64,000 nucleotides of DNA from Cyclina sinensis. Taxonomy: Eukaryota; Mollusca; Bivalvia; Venerida; Veneridae. Location of the stretch: positions 40,426,352-40,490,351 of the forward strand of contig JAAONU010000011.1 of the NCBI GenBank assembly GCA_012932295.1, given 5' to 3'. Under the pieces are notes generated by a model, which saw nothing but the letters and a program-made list of their open reading frames with translations, did no database searches and was not told where the DNA came from. Shown piece by piece: positions 1 through 12,603 of the stretch (position 1 is the stretch's first letter; each line of letters begins with the position of its first letter). A program made the translations under genes and the position numbers.

Positions 1-1428
1 ATTTTGTGACATCTTAGAAGCACTTCCTCATATAAATGTCACTAGTAATTCGTGAATACTGTATTGCCTGATGAGTTGTGCGTTACGATTATAGGAAACA
101 TTATTATGCCACATGTGTGACTTTTTGAGTCAGTGTTGGCAATTGGGCTCGGTTGTAAAGGTGATTGGAGTATAAACGTTATGTTTCAAAGGACAATGCC
201 ACATAAACCCGATGGCAGGTTTGTGAGAGAAGTTAATGTGATGGGTGGAGACCATTATTACATATATTGAGCTAATGGCACTTGCGTTCAAAAACATTTA
301 GCCAATTATTTATTACTCACACATGTAACGTGGTCGGGTTACTCGCTGTAAACGTAGAAAATAGGTTTTTTGCGAAATAAACCAGAGAAAGAAAATGAAT
401 GCACATGAATTTTACACAAAACTTCCGCCGAAAAATTAAACAAAACATTTTAGCCATATGGCAAGGTTTGAAAGCTATGATTTGGTATTTGGTACCTTAA
501 ATTAATGCAACACGTAAACCCCTCTTGGCACAACAAAAAACTGGAAAATGTTATGGCAATGAACTCAAACAACGTGGATTGGTATTTTGAAAATTCGTGG
601 ATATGAATTTGTCATTTTTAAAGTCATATTTTTATTATTTTGTATCTGTTTCTGAAATTATTCTTAAACCGTCAGCTTTTTATGCTCAAACTGTAATAAT
701 GGTCTATATTATTTCCACATTCGTATTTTTAGAACTTGTTTCATGTTTGGCTTTTATGAAACCATTAGCCAAAAACAAAAACAAACAAAAAGAGAAAACA
801 TTATAAAAGCTTTTAATTACGGCAAACTCAGATAAATTAAATGAATAACCTTTAAAGCATCACTGAATTTGTAATTGTACGGCTACACATGTGTATGTAT
901 TTCATTCCAAATACCTGATCTGTTCTGTTCTGTTTTGTTCTGTTCTGTAAAACAGTCAAACTAAAACTTAACTAGGACATAAAGAAAATATTCTACCTTT
1001 TCGTATATTATATATCCAAATAATTCCAAGTTTATAAAAATTTTCGAAACAGATGAACAAAACCCACTATTCAAAGACTTCGTCGCAAAAAGAACGAGTT
1101 AAATATAAATATGATTTAAGCATTGTAACAAAGGATTGGCAAGATTAGAGTTATGGTATCCCACGTTTCTGATAACTCTTTGAGACACCGACGTCATTCA
1201 CATTAAAAGCAAATTCATATCTTTCGTCAACTAGTGTCTCAGTCGTAGAAAATCTGTTCAGTCAATATCTGTCTTTTTTTTTCTTAAATCGTCGAACTTA
1301 TTTCTTTTTCGCTTTTTTTCTTCTTAAAACTCTTTATATATAAAACGCTTTGTTCATTGGTTGTCTTAAAAGAAAATTTAAAAACCAGAACTGAACATAA
1401 ATACCTTTAAAGTGCACATTTTGTATTC
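1..1428. other. AT-rich stretch, no gene seen
   Basis: I see no convincing coding exon, RNA gene or transposon here. The only structure is a short imperfect TGTTC pentanucleotide run at 921-948. Short open frames such as 597-806 are low-complexity and resemble no family I know. Confidence 0.6.
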
Positions 1429-1587
1429 ATGACTCTGATGAAAAGCGAACTGCACGACCCAGATGTAATTTTGGAAAAATTATCTAGAACGAAAGCCTTC
1501 TTTTTATGCATTGATAATGCTTTTAAACGAACTCAATACAAAGTTGTATTTCAGAAACAGACTTTTGTACTCATTAGCTTTAGAAGA

Positions 1588-1756
1588 AATCAAAACAAAA
1601 AGAATAAGTTGTTAAGAACACAAACAAATATTCAAAACAAAAAGAATAAGTTGTTAATAACACAAACAAATATTCAAAACAAAAAGAATAAGTTGTTAAT
1701 AACACAAACAAATATTCAAAACAAAAAGAATAAGTTGTTAATAACACAAACAAATC
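1588..1756. repeat. 42-bp tandem repeat, 4 copies
   Basis: Four nearly identical 42-bp units start at about 1588, 1630, 1672 and 1714. The first differs from the rest by a few bases. Because 42 is divisible by 3, the units keep one frame open and give a 14-residue peptide repeat rich in Asn, Lys and Gln inside an open frame at 1429-1977 (182 codons). I do not recognise that frame's product. It has no visible signal peptide, domain or splice context, and its length is largely explained by the repeat, so I treat it as a minisatellite rather than a gene. A real lineage-specific gene cannot be excluded without transcript data. Confidence 0.8.
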
Positions 1757-1977
1757 TGTGTTATGTGAATGTTTACATACTCAAGAGCAAACCAAAACGG
1801 TTACGTGAAGTAAGAAAAATACATGGTGACCAAAGATTAAACAGAGTTGCAACAAAATATCAGATATATGCCACGAAGAGAAAATCTTCCAAATTTGATG
1901 ACAGATTGAAAGACAAAAATGGCTTCTACACTGAAATGTTTACGATTCTTCTATTACACCCATCTCCTCAAGAATGA

Positions 1978-3280
1978 TATAGAATACCTATAGCTCTTGT
2001 GAAACGTAGAAATTACGAGCATATTAGATTTTAATCAACAATTAATCCACCCGCCATATCTACAGCAGACGATTTATTCCAGAATAAAAACTCGTGTACG
2101 GTATTTTACGGAGCTATGATTGTTCAGAATCCCCTACTAAAGATATCAGGACAGAATACAGACTGCGAAATGATTTTGATAGCATCAGAAAAAAAAACAC
2201 AGAGACATCTAAAATCTTTTGAGAATTCATTTTATCACTCAGTCTTTTTAAAAAAATAAAAACATTATCGTTTGAAATTTCAATAAAGATTTTATATGAT
2301 TGACAGTATATCTTAATATAAAACAGCAAATGATATTTTAAGGCACAAGCCGCAACCCTGACAAGTCAGAAATCGTTTCATTCTGCTACATGTATTATCA
2401 TCACAAATGTAACAAAAATAACATAGCATTTAACATTGAATGTACATGAAGCTTTACAGCAGAAAAAATCACTACTAGAAAATGTCGAGCTTCTGTAATA
2501 TTTCTGGATGTCTAACCATTCCCTTTTAATTAAACCTTTTTGGAGAAAGTATGTGTTTTCTTTCATGTATAATCAACTTACAGGGTAACTGCGAGGCCCT
2601 TGTCTTAATATAAAAATATGTATAGAATATGACAAAATTGTGAAGCTTTCACATGATGGAAAATTTTGCTGATTAATGAATATGACTAACATATAAGAAA
2701 AAAGAGCATAAATTATGTTTAAATGACTGTGTATATAAAACTCATATGTATGATAGTAGAAATATTGTGAGGAAATACTTTCGCTCTATTCCGATTTTCT
2801 CAAGAAAAAAAAAGAGTAGAAAGAAACCACAATTGTTCGGGAAATCATAATCCAGTACCGAGAAGTGGATTTCTTCAACGACAGCTTTATTACAAAGTAT
2901 ACATTTTTTATCTGCAATATACATTACATTTATCATTTTCATTCCTTCTCCTTTCGATTTCTGATTGAGTAGAATATCGTTAAGATATATTTTAATCATT
3001 TTACGCCGTAAACATCTTCTAAAATCAAGTATTACTAAAATGAATCAACTAAGTCCCTCAATACAATTGGAAAAGTATTAAATAAGTAATATAATAAAAA
3101 CTGACTTTATCAATTTCAGACAAGAATGTAAGTTCTGTTTGGCAACGTATTGGATGGTGCAATGAACTCTTGTTTCCAGAATAGAGCAGAAAAAATCTAT
3201 GAGAGTACTACTCCATACCAACAAGTTCGAATGTCGTATTTTCAATTATTAAAATAGAGAAGAAGAAACACTTACATTAA
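1978..3280. other. AT-rich stretch, no gene seen
   Basis: No coding exon is recognisable. Faint similarity to about 8390-8660 (a shared attacaaag-ataca block near 2890 and a gagcagaaaa block near 3184) suggests that the copy A/copy B duplication described below begins inside this stretch, but it is too diverged for me to place an edge. Confidence 0.45.
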
Positions 3281-3414
3281 TATTCATTCATTCATTCATT
3301 TATTTATTTATTCATTCATTTGTTAATTGATTGATTGACTTATTTATTTATTTATTCATTCATTCATTCATTCATTTGTTTATTTATTGATTGACTTATC
3401 TATTTATTTATTTA
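3281..3414. repeat. ATTC/ATTT tetranucleotide microsatellite
   Basis: An interrupted tetranucleotide run alternates attc and attt blocks, with a few gatt variants. It lies just upstream of duplicated block A. This is ordinary simple-sequence DNA. Confidence 0.9.
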
Positions 3415-3439
3415 AGTATGACATTTTTACATTTTCTGT

Positions 3440-5310
3440 CTTATTGATTGACCGGCAGGTTGTTTTCGGATTGTTGTATGTAGTTTCCATGACAATCGAT
3501 CCGTCTCGTCATTATTCATTTATTTTCAATTTCTGATGCAATTTTGCGTTTAATCTTCCTATCTTAATGTTTCTGCTGCACCAAGGCACAATGATTGCAT
3601 GATTGTTTTTACCTTTAAAATCACTTAATCAATCTAACGTTGATTTTTATTCGGCCATTTAAATTTCAGCTTTACCCGTTTTAGCGGACACATTCTCATA
3701 AATGAAATATTTTTTGTAACTATGTGACGTAAACAAATGGTAAAGATTTCGCCGCTAACACGCAGTTTGTCCTCAATACTGTTAGATGGAAACGGGAACC
3801 TGTCGTCTGCAACAAATAATAGGAAAATTTTCAATCCCCTTTACGACAATCGTTTCCTGATATTGTCACAAGCCGATCCTGATAGTTAGCATCGTTATTT
3901 GTGTAATGTTTATGTCTTATTGTTATTCATTTACTAAATTCGTCGACGACAACAGTAGAATTAGCTTTGTGTTCCTTTTTTTACTCTTTGCATCTTGCCG
4001 TTTATTTAAGACTATAATTATTTTTCTTTCACTTTACCACTGCATCAAAAGCATTTCAGAATTCAAGGTCTCCTTCGAATTCAATTTAGCGTTGACGAAC
4101 AATCTAAGCAGACGTTCGTGCAAAATAATCCGCACAACCGGGAGCTGTATACGAAACAAGTGTGCCGTAAAAACACCTCTACTTGTGGATGACATATAGA
4201 CCTCAGATGGTGGTCTTCCTTGACACAAGCCAACGAAGTAAGAGAACATCAGGTTTGCACCCAACATTTCTATCAGTGCTACTTTGTAAGCTGGCAACCA
4301 CTTGTGAGAAAAGGTAATTAACTATCCTCTTATTTGCTAACATTTTACCTTTATTCATAATCATACCAGATATTGTCAAAATTTAGGTCGTTCGTTTTTT
4401 GCACATTTGGCATATTCTAATTGTATTAGTTATTGTTACAGCAGATAATACTTATCATAAGCTGCAATAATGTTTATTGAACATTTTGTTTTCAGTTTTT
4501 TAGGGCTGTAAACTGAATGACTGTATTAATGGGGTTTCATTTTATAAATTGGTAATTCAAGAGCAACAACTTGTGCTACCAAAATTGTTATATTTTTCTA
4601 AAAATAGAATAATGAGAAGCAAATCATGCACGTTATGCGCAGTTTGATTAAAGCAGAAGGTTGGTCTGTAATGAATATTCAGAAACAATTGACATTTTAT
4701 AATACGGTGGATGACGGAATGGGTAATTTTGCACCTTTTCCTTTCTATTCTCATATGTCTGCGTAAGTTTCCAATGATAAATATATCCCAACTCTGTTTA
4801 AACCAGTAATATTTTAGCAAATATTTCCATTCTGGAATATTCTGCATACTTTGAATCTTTCCTGTATTTAAAATATAAAAAATGGTGCTGTGTAAAAATT
4901 AAAATATTTGGACTAATAGAAAATAAAATTCTCTATCTTTCAAATCATTCATAAAAATACCACACTCACCATGGTTGCCATTTTAAAAAACCAGACGCTC
5001 TGATTTTTTTTATCTGTCAAAGATTTTCAGATTTTTTTCACAGGTCGATATCAACTTTCGTAATGAGACATTTTATGTGAACGAGAAAATAAATGAATGA
5101 ACTTACTGAGTTTTTCTGGCACTAAACGCGTCTGCAATATCTTCAGCAGACGAATAATTGTGAATAAAACTTACTGTTATAGAGTGGTTGAAGGAAGATA
5201 AATTGTTCATTTCTAAGCAACAGACAGTAACTCTCCCTAATAAAACATCTGATATTACTTTTCACAGTAAACATTCTTCGGTACATTTTCTTCATAAAAC
5301 AAGTATTTTG
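3440..5310. repeat. Diverged non-coding duplication, copy A
   Basis: Segments of this block align by eye, in the same order and orientation, with 8690-11840. Matching stretches are 3480-3680 with 8710-8940, 4460-4640 with 10870-11050, and 4960-5310 with 11490-11840. A shared landmark is the word aagagcaacaac at about 4559 and 10986. The spacing between landmarks agrees once the 1.26-kb element at 9296-10559 is subtracted from copy B. No protein frame is kept between the copies, so this looks like duplicated non-coding DNA or an old unclassified transposon. The best-kept part is the hairpin at 5129-5152. The middle, about 3850-4380, is poorly conserved. Confidence 0.6.
5129..5152. other. Conserved hairpin in copy A
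   Basis: A perfect 7-bp inverted repeat, CGTCTGC (5129-5135) and GCAGACG (5146-5152), flanks a 10-nt loop, aatatcttca. The same 24 bases plus the preceding G are identical in copy B at 11655-11679, although the surrounding duplicate has many differences. The arms are instances of the TCGTCTGC motif scattered over this window. It could be a paired protein-binding site, the stem of a small structured RNA, or a transposon hairpin; the sequence does not decide. Confidence 0.6.
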
Positions 5311-8300
5311 AATATATTTCTTAGAGTTCTTATGTTAGGAAGCCAGGTTTCTAAGCAGGAACATGCTCCCGTTACATTTAAAAGTAAAAAGAAAATTTTA
5401 ATTTTCGCTCATCATTTCATGTACATTAAAGCCCAGAAATGAAATCGAAACAATTATGTATGACAGTTATAAAGTACAGAATACTGTATCCAAAACTACA
5501 TCAACTGGTTACTTGGCAGTCAGCAAATGAGATAGGAAGCTCAAAAGAAACCAGATAATGATGTTTGTTCTATGAAAATATATGTTGCTTAATAAAAAGT
5601 TTGACATTGGCTTCGACTCAATCAAATACATCTATGTCAAATATATCAATTGATATTCACATTTAATTATTTCTATGAATTGCAAAATTTAAATAGAATT
5701 AGTTCTCAGTACTGCACGCACTTACAGGGCCCTAAATAATTCCTGAAAATTTAAACTGTTGCATTTTGGTACACTGTACAGTTCTGTTCATCAGTTATTC
5801 TATTCACTTATTTCACTCACCTAGGTGTTTTGATACCGAAACTGAAAATAGATTACTCCTTGTTAACGTACATAACTTTACTATAGATATGGACTAATGG
5901 GCGCTGAAGGACTAATGTTCAAGACTTCTGCGTTTGACTCTTTGTGTAATTTGGATAGGTTTTCTAACAATTGACAATTTACACCTTAGTAAATGTTCAC
6001 AAACAATTCTTATTCATAGGTTTCTAAGCTTTAAAAGTCATCATTTTCTGAAATATAGTGACTTGTGATTTTCTGTTAATATAATGTCACTGAATTATAT
6101 GCCTATACATGTATTTGGTACCCCCAATCAATTAGCCAAAGCCATATAAGGTTTAAATTACCTTCACTGTAATATCGCTTATATGGTTTAATTTTGCTAA
6201 TACACATTATACTGGCTTTGTTCTGTCGTCTGGAATATAACTGCGTTGGAGTTTCCTGTACAATGCCCATAATAATGAATGCATGAAAAGTTTAACTACT
6301 TTTATTCAACAATTTGTGTTGAAATAATACTGATCTTTCTAAATTACCTATCAATTGCATGAAATAGTTCCTACACACAGTTTTTGTCGATTAGTAAATC
6401 CATTTACTAAAAAGAAGTACAAAGGGCATCGACGATTGTTGGAAACTTTCATTTGTTAACAAAAGGCATTTGCTTACACAATTATTATCATAAAAGGCAT
6501 CAAAGATAGTTGCCCAACTTTCATCTGTTAACAAAAGGCATTTGCTTACATAAATATGATGATTAAAGCCATCCATGATTGTTGGTAAATTTTCACTTTC
6601 TGTTTATAATTTCCAACCTTGCAGTAATCATTGAATGCCCCTTAAAGACTGTCAATTTAGTATAACCTTTTGTGTATTAAAACTTCAGTAATGTTATATT
6701 ATTCATATCTTTGTTGGCAAATATACAATAAACGTGGGCCCAGTAGGCTGCCACTTAGAAAAATTAATTATTCAAGAGAACATGTAATTTTTGTGATTTC
6801 CATTCTAGATTTGTAAACAAAGAATTTAATTCTTTTAAGTTTTGTAATTATTTTTTGGTTCCACACATTAATTCAATATGCATAAATTCCTGCAAATCAA
6901 AAAGTGAATTGACAAAGAAATATTTGTCATTCTCGGAACTAACATAGTGTTGTCATGACAAGAAAGCCTTTCAGAACAAGAAGATTTTTTTTGTTTCAAG
7001 CAAACAATTAATGTCTTCTACATAAATAATATTCGTTTTTGTTTTCATAAGAATTGACAGGGAAATGGACCTCACAAGGGAACTATCAGTCTTGTAAACA
7101 CTACTCAAATAATCAGTCTTTACTTTTAAATTTAAAGCGAAACAATTGAATTTTGATTTAGCCAGCTTGTTCTCATGTCAATGTTCATTTTTTTTATCGA
7201 AGTCCAAAAGATTTTTTTGGTGGGTGCTTTTAGCGCTATAGTAAGTTGTTTTCACAGTCATACATTCGTCATTTTTAATCAGACAGTTTGGACAGAAAGA
7301 AATAGACGAATAAAAGCACTGAAAACATTTTGATTTTAATGATAATGAATAAACGAATTTGTGAAATGATATCTCAATTAAGCACCAAATCTAAAACGTG
7401 ATTAAACCTTGAACAAATGCACTATTTGGTTTGTTACAGTGGGATTAACGAAGAGTTATAACTTTTGTATCTTTTTCATAAAAACAACTGGATACTGGAT
7501 TACACTGTCTTGATATTTTAGTAGTAATAAATAGTTGAATTATACATAGTTTAAATGAAGAATGTTTTATGATATAGTGCTATGTTTAGGACACTCTCTT
7601 GGCATCATGTAAGATAAACTTTTCTGCTGTATTTGATTATAATGTCTTATTATGTTAAAATGACAAAGAAATCACTTACGAGTATCAAATGGTTGTGTAC
7701 ACAATGAACCGACATGAACTGACATACCTTTCTCTCATTTCCTGTGAAAATTTTGAAATGATAAGTAAAGAGTGTGTGTGTTACGAATACTATTCTGGTT
7801 GAAAAAAATAGTTATGCTCTGAGTTTAATAAATTCAATCTAGTAACGGAATCTCTTCAAGCTTTCCTTCAGTTTAGTGTTCTTTAAACATAACAAAAATT
7901 TCGTCACATTCCCTGCATATTCTTTTTACGATATATCGTTTGTATTCGTATATATATTATCCCATTATATTGTAACTGTTGATAAAACGCAGACAGTCGT
8001 GTATCGACTTTTTAATAACAAAATGTCGAGGAAAATGCGAACTAGTGCTTTTCATAGAAAAATATAGATTTCATAGATGTTCCGAATCATCGATTGTAAT
8101 TTAACAACAGCCACTAAGCACATGCAAAATATTCAAGGACTGCATATATTTAAATAGCACATTCATTCAAGATTTTTTTATTTGCAAATGAAAAAGATGA
8201 TTTATTTAGATTCTGTTTAATGCCTTGGCAGCTGTTCAGTCATTAAAAAATAAAACAATCTGGCACAAAATGGAAGCAGACGAATTGAGTTTCCTACTTT

Positions 8301-8679
8301 CATAAATGTAACAATCGATTTTATTATACTTTTCAGAGTTAAAATAGTAAAAAGTGCTTGTTTGATTGTTTCATATTTGATTTGCACTGGAATATACTTA
8401 TTACAAAGCATACACCTTTCCAGCGAAAAATTAGAGGGATCGCCACAAATGGGCTCTACATTTAGAGAGCTCATTGTAGAATTTTCTCTCCTTTATATTT
8501 TATATGAAGAAACAATAGTTTGCACTGAGACCTCCATTAGTAAAGGTATCCATAACTACTTTCATCTTTTATCTGAAAATCAGCAAAGTATGCATTTTAA
8601 AATCACAATGATACAATGAAATATGCATTCAAATCGAGCAGAAAATGTTTTAGAATGACACTCCTTTTGTCTAATCAAT
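5311..8679. other. AT-rich spacer between duplicates, no gene seen
   Basis: No recognisable coding exon or RNA gene. It contains a small 72-bp tandem repeat (listed separately) and one TCGTCTGC octamer at 8276-8283. Open frames at 5188-5442, 7876-8067 and 8217-8619 have no recognisable domain. The last of these are mutually overlapping frames on opposite strands, as chance open frames often are. Confidence 0.5.
6420..6600. repeat. 72-bp tandem repeat, about 2.5 copies
   Basis: Units beginning ggcatc at about 6425 and 6496 and gccatc at 6568 share the block tgttaacaaaaggcatttgc and a preceding aactttcat. The period is about 71-72 bp with moderate divergence. Non-coding local duplication. Confidence 0.75.
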
Positions 8680-9295
8680 GAAATGCTTTGCATTTTTGTA
8701 TATGCAGTTGCCACAACAGTAGATCCGTTGCATCATCCTGCATTTATTGACAATTTCTAATGCGATTTTACATTCAATCTTCCTATGTTTACGTTGCGCA
8801 AAGGTTCAATGCATGCAAGAGTGTTTTTTACTTTTGAAATTGTTTAAATCAATAGAACTTTTGCGTGTTTTTCTTTGTTTTTGTTTGTTTGTTTGTTGTC
8901 CTTTTCCTATTTAGATTTCTGCTTCACCCTTTTGCTGACGCATTAGTATTAATCAAGGGAACGGAAAGTAAATGTTATAGGTTTTGCCTATGAATGTGGT
9001 TAAAAAATATATGAAAACAGTTAAAACATACATTTGGAGGCGGCTGTCAAAGAGAATGGATAATGTTGTGAGAATTGCAGTTTGTCGTGAACGAACGATT
9101 AACATTTACATGAATTATTGTCGTCAATAGACAGTTTTTCTTTTACTAAAGAATAACTCAAGTACTAAATTCGAGTGTAAATGGCGAAGGTATGTGTAGG
9201 GTATGGAATAAAAAACAATATTCATTTATTTACTTGTTTCTTAGCAACAAATGGGGATTCATGGCTTCCACGTGTCGCTCTTAGTACACATTTTT

Positions 9296-10559
9296 GTGTC
9301 GCCTGACTAAAGTCAAGGAACATATAGGTGTTTCTTGCGGTGTTCGCGTCGGCCGCGGCGGCGGGGTCGGTGTCGGCGGCGGCGTCCCATTTTGCTTGTC
9401 CGGGGCATAACTCTAAAAGTTCTGGAGATATCAACTTGAACTTCATAGATGAATACATCTCATTGTAGAGAGGTGCAGTGCCAAAGAACAATAACTCTCT
9501 TTCGTATAATTTTCGACTTATTACCCTTTGCCATTTTTCCTCCTTAATTCTTGTTTGGGGCATAACTCAAAAGGTATTGAAGATGTCAACTTGAAACATC
9601 ACAGGTGTATAGATCTCATTTTAGGAAGGTGCAGTGCTGAAGAACCATAACTCTATTTTTCTTAATTTTTAAGTTATTGCCCTTTGTAATTTTTCATACT
9701 TAATTGTTTTCTGGGGCATACCTTTAAAGATATTAAAGATGTCTACTTGAAACTTCATAGGTAAACAGATCTCATTATGGGGAGGTGCAGAGCTTAAGAA
9801 TCATAACTCTGTTTTTCAAAATTTTTGACTTATTGCCCTTTGTAATTTTTCATACTTAATTCTTGTCCGAGGCTTTATTTGAAAGGTATTGAAGATCTAA
9901 ACTTGAAACTTCATAAGTGAATAGATCTCACTGTGGAAAGGTGCTGTGCTCAAGAACCATAACTCTTTTTTGCATAATTTTTGACTTATTGCCCTTTGTA
10001 ATGTTTCATACTTAATTTTTGTTCGGGGCATAACTCAAAAGGTATTAAAGATCTCAACTTGAAACATCACAGGTGTATAGATCTCATTTTAGGAAGGTGC
10101 AGTGCTGAAGAACCATAACTCTATTTTTCTTAATTTTTAAGTTATTGCCCTTTGTAATTTTTCATACTTAATTGTTTTCTGGGGCATACCTTTAAAGATA
10201 TTAAAGATGTCAACTTGAAACTTCATAGGTGAATAGAACTCATTGTGGGGAGGTGCAGTGTCTAAGAACCATAACTTTCTTTTGCATAATTTTTGAGTTA
10301 TTACCGTTTGTAATTTTTCATACGTAATTATTATCTGGGGCATTACTTGAAAGGTACTGAAGAAATTGACTTGAAACTTCGTAGGTGAATAGATCTCACT
10401 GTGAAGAGGTGCGGTGCTCAAGAACCGTAACTCTCTTCCCATAATTTTTTAGTTATTGCTCTTTGTAATTTTTCATACTTAATTCTTGTCCGGGGCCTAT
10501 AAATTCCCCATTTCATAGATAAAAAGTAAAATAACTGGTATGCTATTGTCAGGCGACAC
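9296..10559. mobile_element. Non-autonomous repeat element with seven 155-bp repeats
   Basis: Perfect 12-bp inverted repeats, GTGTCGCCTGAC at 9296-9307 and its complement at 10548-10559, bound the block. Inside, a GC-rich head at about 9335-9390 (CGG/GTCGGC runs, very unlike its surroundings) is followed by tandem units with landmarks at 9402, 9557, 9713, 9869, 10025, 10181, 10337 and 10492, a period of 155-156 bp. Each unit carries a ggggcataact-type start, an aacttgaaacttcat core, a ccataactct word and a ttattgccctttgtaat word. I remember such units as abundant in bivalve genomes. There is no transposase frame, so it would be a non-autonomous element or satellite-bearing repeat. The exact ends are inferred from the inverted repeats only; no clear target duplication is visible. 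Confidence 0.65.
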
Positions 10560-11655
10560 GTTCGACTCACGGAATTCTAGTTATCTTTACGATTTTATTC
10601 TTTCACAGCTAGAATTTATCGCCGCTTCATGTTAAGTCAACTACTATTGACCCACAATAAGCTTAACCTCCTTGCTTCAGCCACAGTATAGTGAGTTAGA
10701 GAAATGTGGACTGAGTCCTGCCCATGCCTCGGCCAGTCGATGTTGGTAGATGACACTTCACCATGCAACAGACAGGTAACCGAAAATACAATATATATTC
10801 TTTTCTAAGCAGTTAATACAAATTCTATGTATTCTACTTGAATTAGTCATAGCTATTGCTCTCATTTTTCAAATTAAGTGGCAATATTTCGTTAATTGAA
10901 CTTGTACCAGGATTTTTGCTAGCCTGTAAATGCAGCACTTGTGTTAATGATTGGATATTTGTCAGAATATTTTCTAGTATCTTAAGAGCAACAACCTGTG
11001 AGACAAAACATTTTTCCCCTGAAAAATCAAAAACTCAATAGAGGATAAAGCAAATAATGCACAATTCGGTCATAGGTAGAGTAGGGTAGGTTTGTAAATA
11101 CGCTTAAATGACCAAGTCTCAACGGATTATTTCAATGTTAAGATTTTGGGGGTTTGCAAAAAAATATTTCATACATAAAGTGTCTTTAAAAACTTTAAGA
11201 AGTAGAACGACGATTTTTTTCAGGAAGCCATTTAGAAAACCCATTTTTCTCTGTAAGATATTTCTTTCTTGTTCGAACTATTAAATTGTGCCCAAATATG
11301 ATATTTGTCACGCTCCGTGTTTCATTTAAGATGTCTCTGCATACCAAGGATACCTTACTCCAATCTTAAAATATAGGAACAGAAAAAGCAGATAAATAAA
11401 ATCTTGAAATATTAAAACAGTGCGACTGGACTTTAAAAATGCATTAATATTACAATAAGAAACTAAGAATCCTTAATAAAAAAATCCACAAGCACCATAG
11501 TTGCCAACTCGCAAAACCAGACGAAATAAATTTTGTAATATGTCAAAGTTTTCAGATTTTATTTACAGAGATCGATACCAACTCTCGTAATGAGACATTT
11601 GATGTGGAAATAGAAGGAACGAATGGACTGATGGAGTCTTTTCTGGCAATGAAAG

Positions 11656-11679
11656 CGTCTGCAATATCTTCAGCAGACG
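11656..11679. other. Conserved hairpin in copy B
   Basis: Arms CGTCTGC (11656-11662) and GCAGACG (11673-11679) surround the same 10-nt loop as in copy A (5129-5152). Flanking similarity extends about 20 bp on each side (ttttctggca upstream, gtgaataaaact downstream). Outside this core the two duplicates differ much more. Confidence 0.6.
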
Positions 11680-12603
11680 TATAGTTGTGAATAAAACTTT
11701 CTTTTAGTGTGGTTGAAGGAATATAAATTGTTCATTTCGAAGCAACAGATAGTTAATATCTCTGATAAACCTTGTGATATAAGTGTCTGACAGAAAATAT
11801 TATTGTACACACCTTTTCCTCAAATAGTTCAACCACATAATTCTTGCTATTTTTTAACAATTCTTTGACACCAGTTTTTATTGAATACTGTTTCCTTCGC
11901 TTTAAAAAAAAGTATTCATCTGAAATATGAATTTTTCCGAGAAATGCATAAAAGATTATAATAATATCCGGTTAGGATAGAAAGATAAAATTATACAAAA
12001 AAACAGGATGAAATACGTTATAACAGATTGATAATTGAAGCTTTTGTGAAGGTTCTGTGTCATTTTGTATACTGGAAGTTTGCAGAAATAACAATCTTTG
12101 CTTCGTCATACATGAACATAAAGTACGCAACTTTTGTGAAAAATGCGTAAATTCTACAGATTCTGTCTGAAATTGAAACAAGGAAAATTAATCACGTTTT
12201 CTTTCATTTCGAAAGATAATTCTTGATTTATATATGAAAACTTTGGTTTCAATTTCTTGATCAGGCGGTTTATTACATGTACTTATGTACTGGTCCGGAT
12301 ATTTTTTTCCGAACGTCTTAAAATGAACTACTGAAAGATTGTCTCATGTTTGGTTTTTACTTCTTTGTTTTTACTCGATTAAATATGATTTTACGGCTAT
12401 GATGAGCTTTGTGTAATTTCGATTTAAAACTCTTCAACACTTTGCAGGGTTTACAATTACCTTATTTATTTTTACTAATGGTAGTTATATGCAACTTTTC
12501 AGAAGGTTTCGGTAATAGATTTTTTTTTCTTTTTAGTATTCTTTGAAATAGTTTGTAAATGTATCTGAAGTATTTATTACAATAAGAAAGAGATCATTCG
12601 TCA

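Larger units (their letters stand above)
8690..11840. repeat. Diverged non-coding duplication, copy B, interrupted
   Basis: This is the same-orientation partner of 3440-5310. The left part (8690-8960) and right part (10800-11840) match copy A; between them lies the 1.26-kb repeat element at 9296-10559, which copy A lacks. The simplest order of events is duplication first, insertion second. The right part keeps the hairpin unchanged (11656-11679) together with downstream words such as ttgtgaataaaact and aaattgttcatttc. No conserved frame is seen across the copies. Confidence 0.6.

Noticed and set aside
921..948. Telomere-like TGTTC repeat
   Set aside because: It is a short imperfect pentanucleotide microsatellite, not a TTAGGG-type telomere repeat.
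3906..4199. Retrotransposon integrase-like FVDDNSR word in a + strand open frame
   Set aside because: Only a few residues resemble an integrase; the rest is a hydrophobic AT-bias frame with no zinc-binding or DDE context.
9222..9563. Minus-strand 113-codon open frame
   Set aside because: It lies across the GC-rich head and first units of the repeat element and has no domain.
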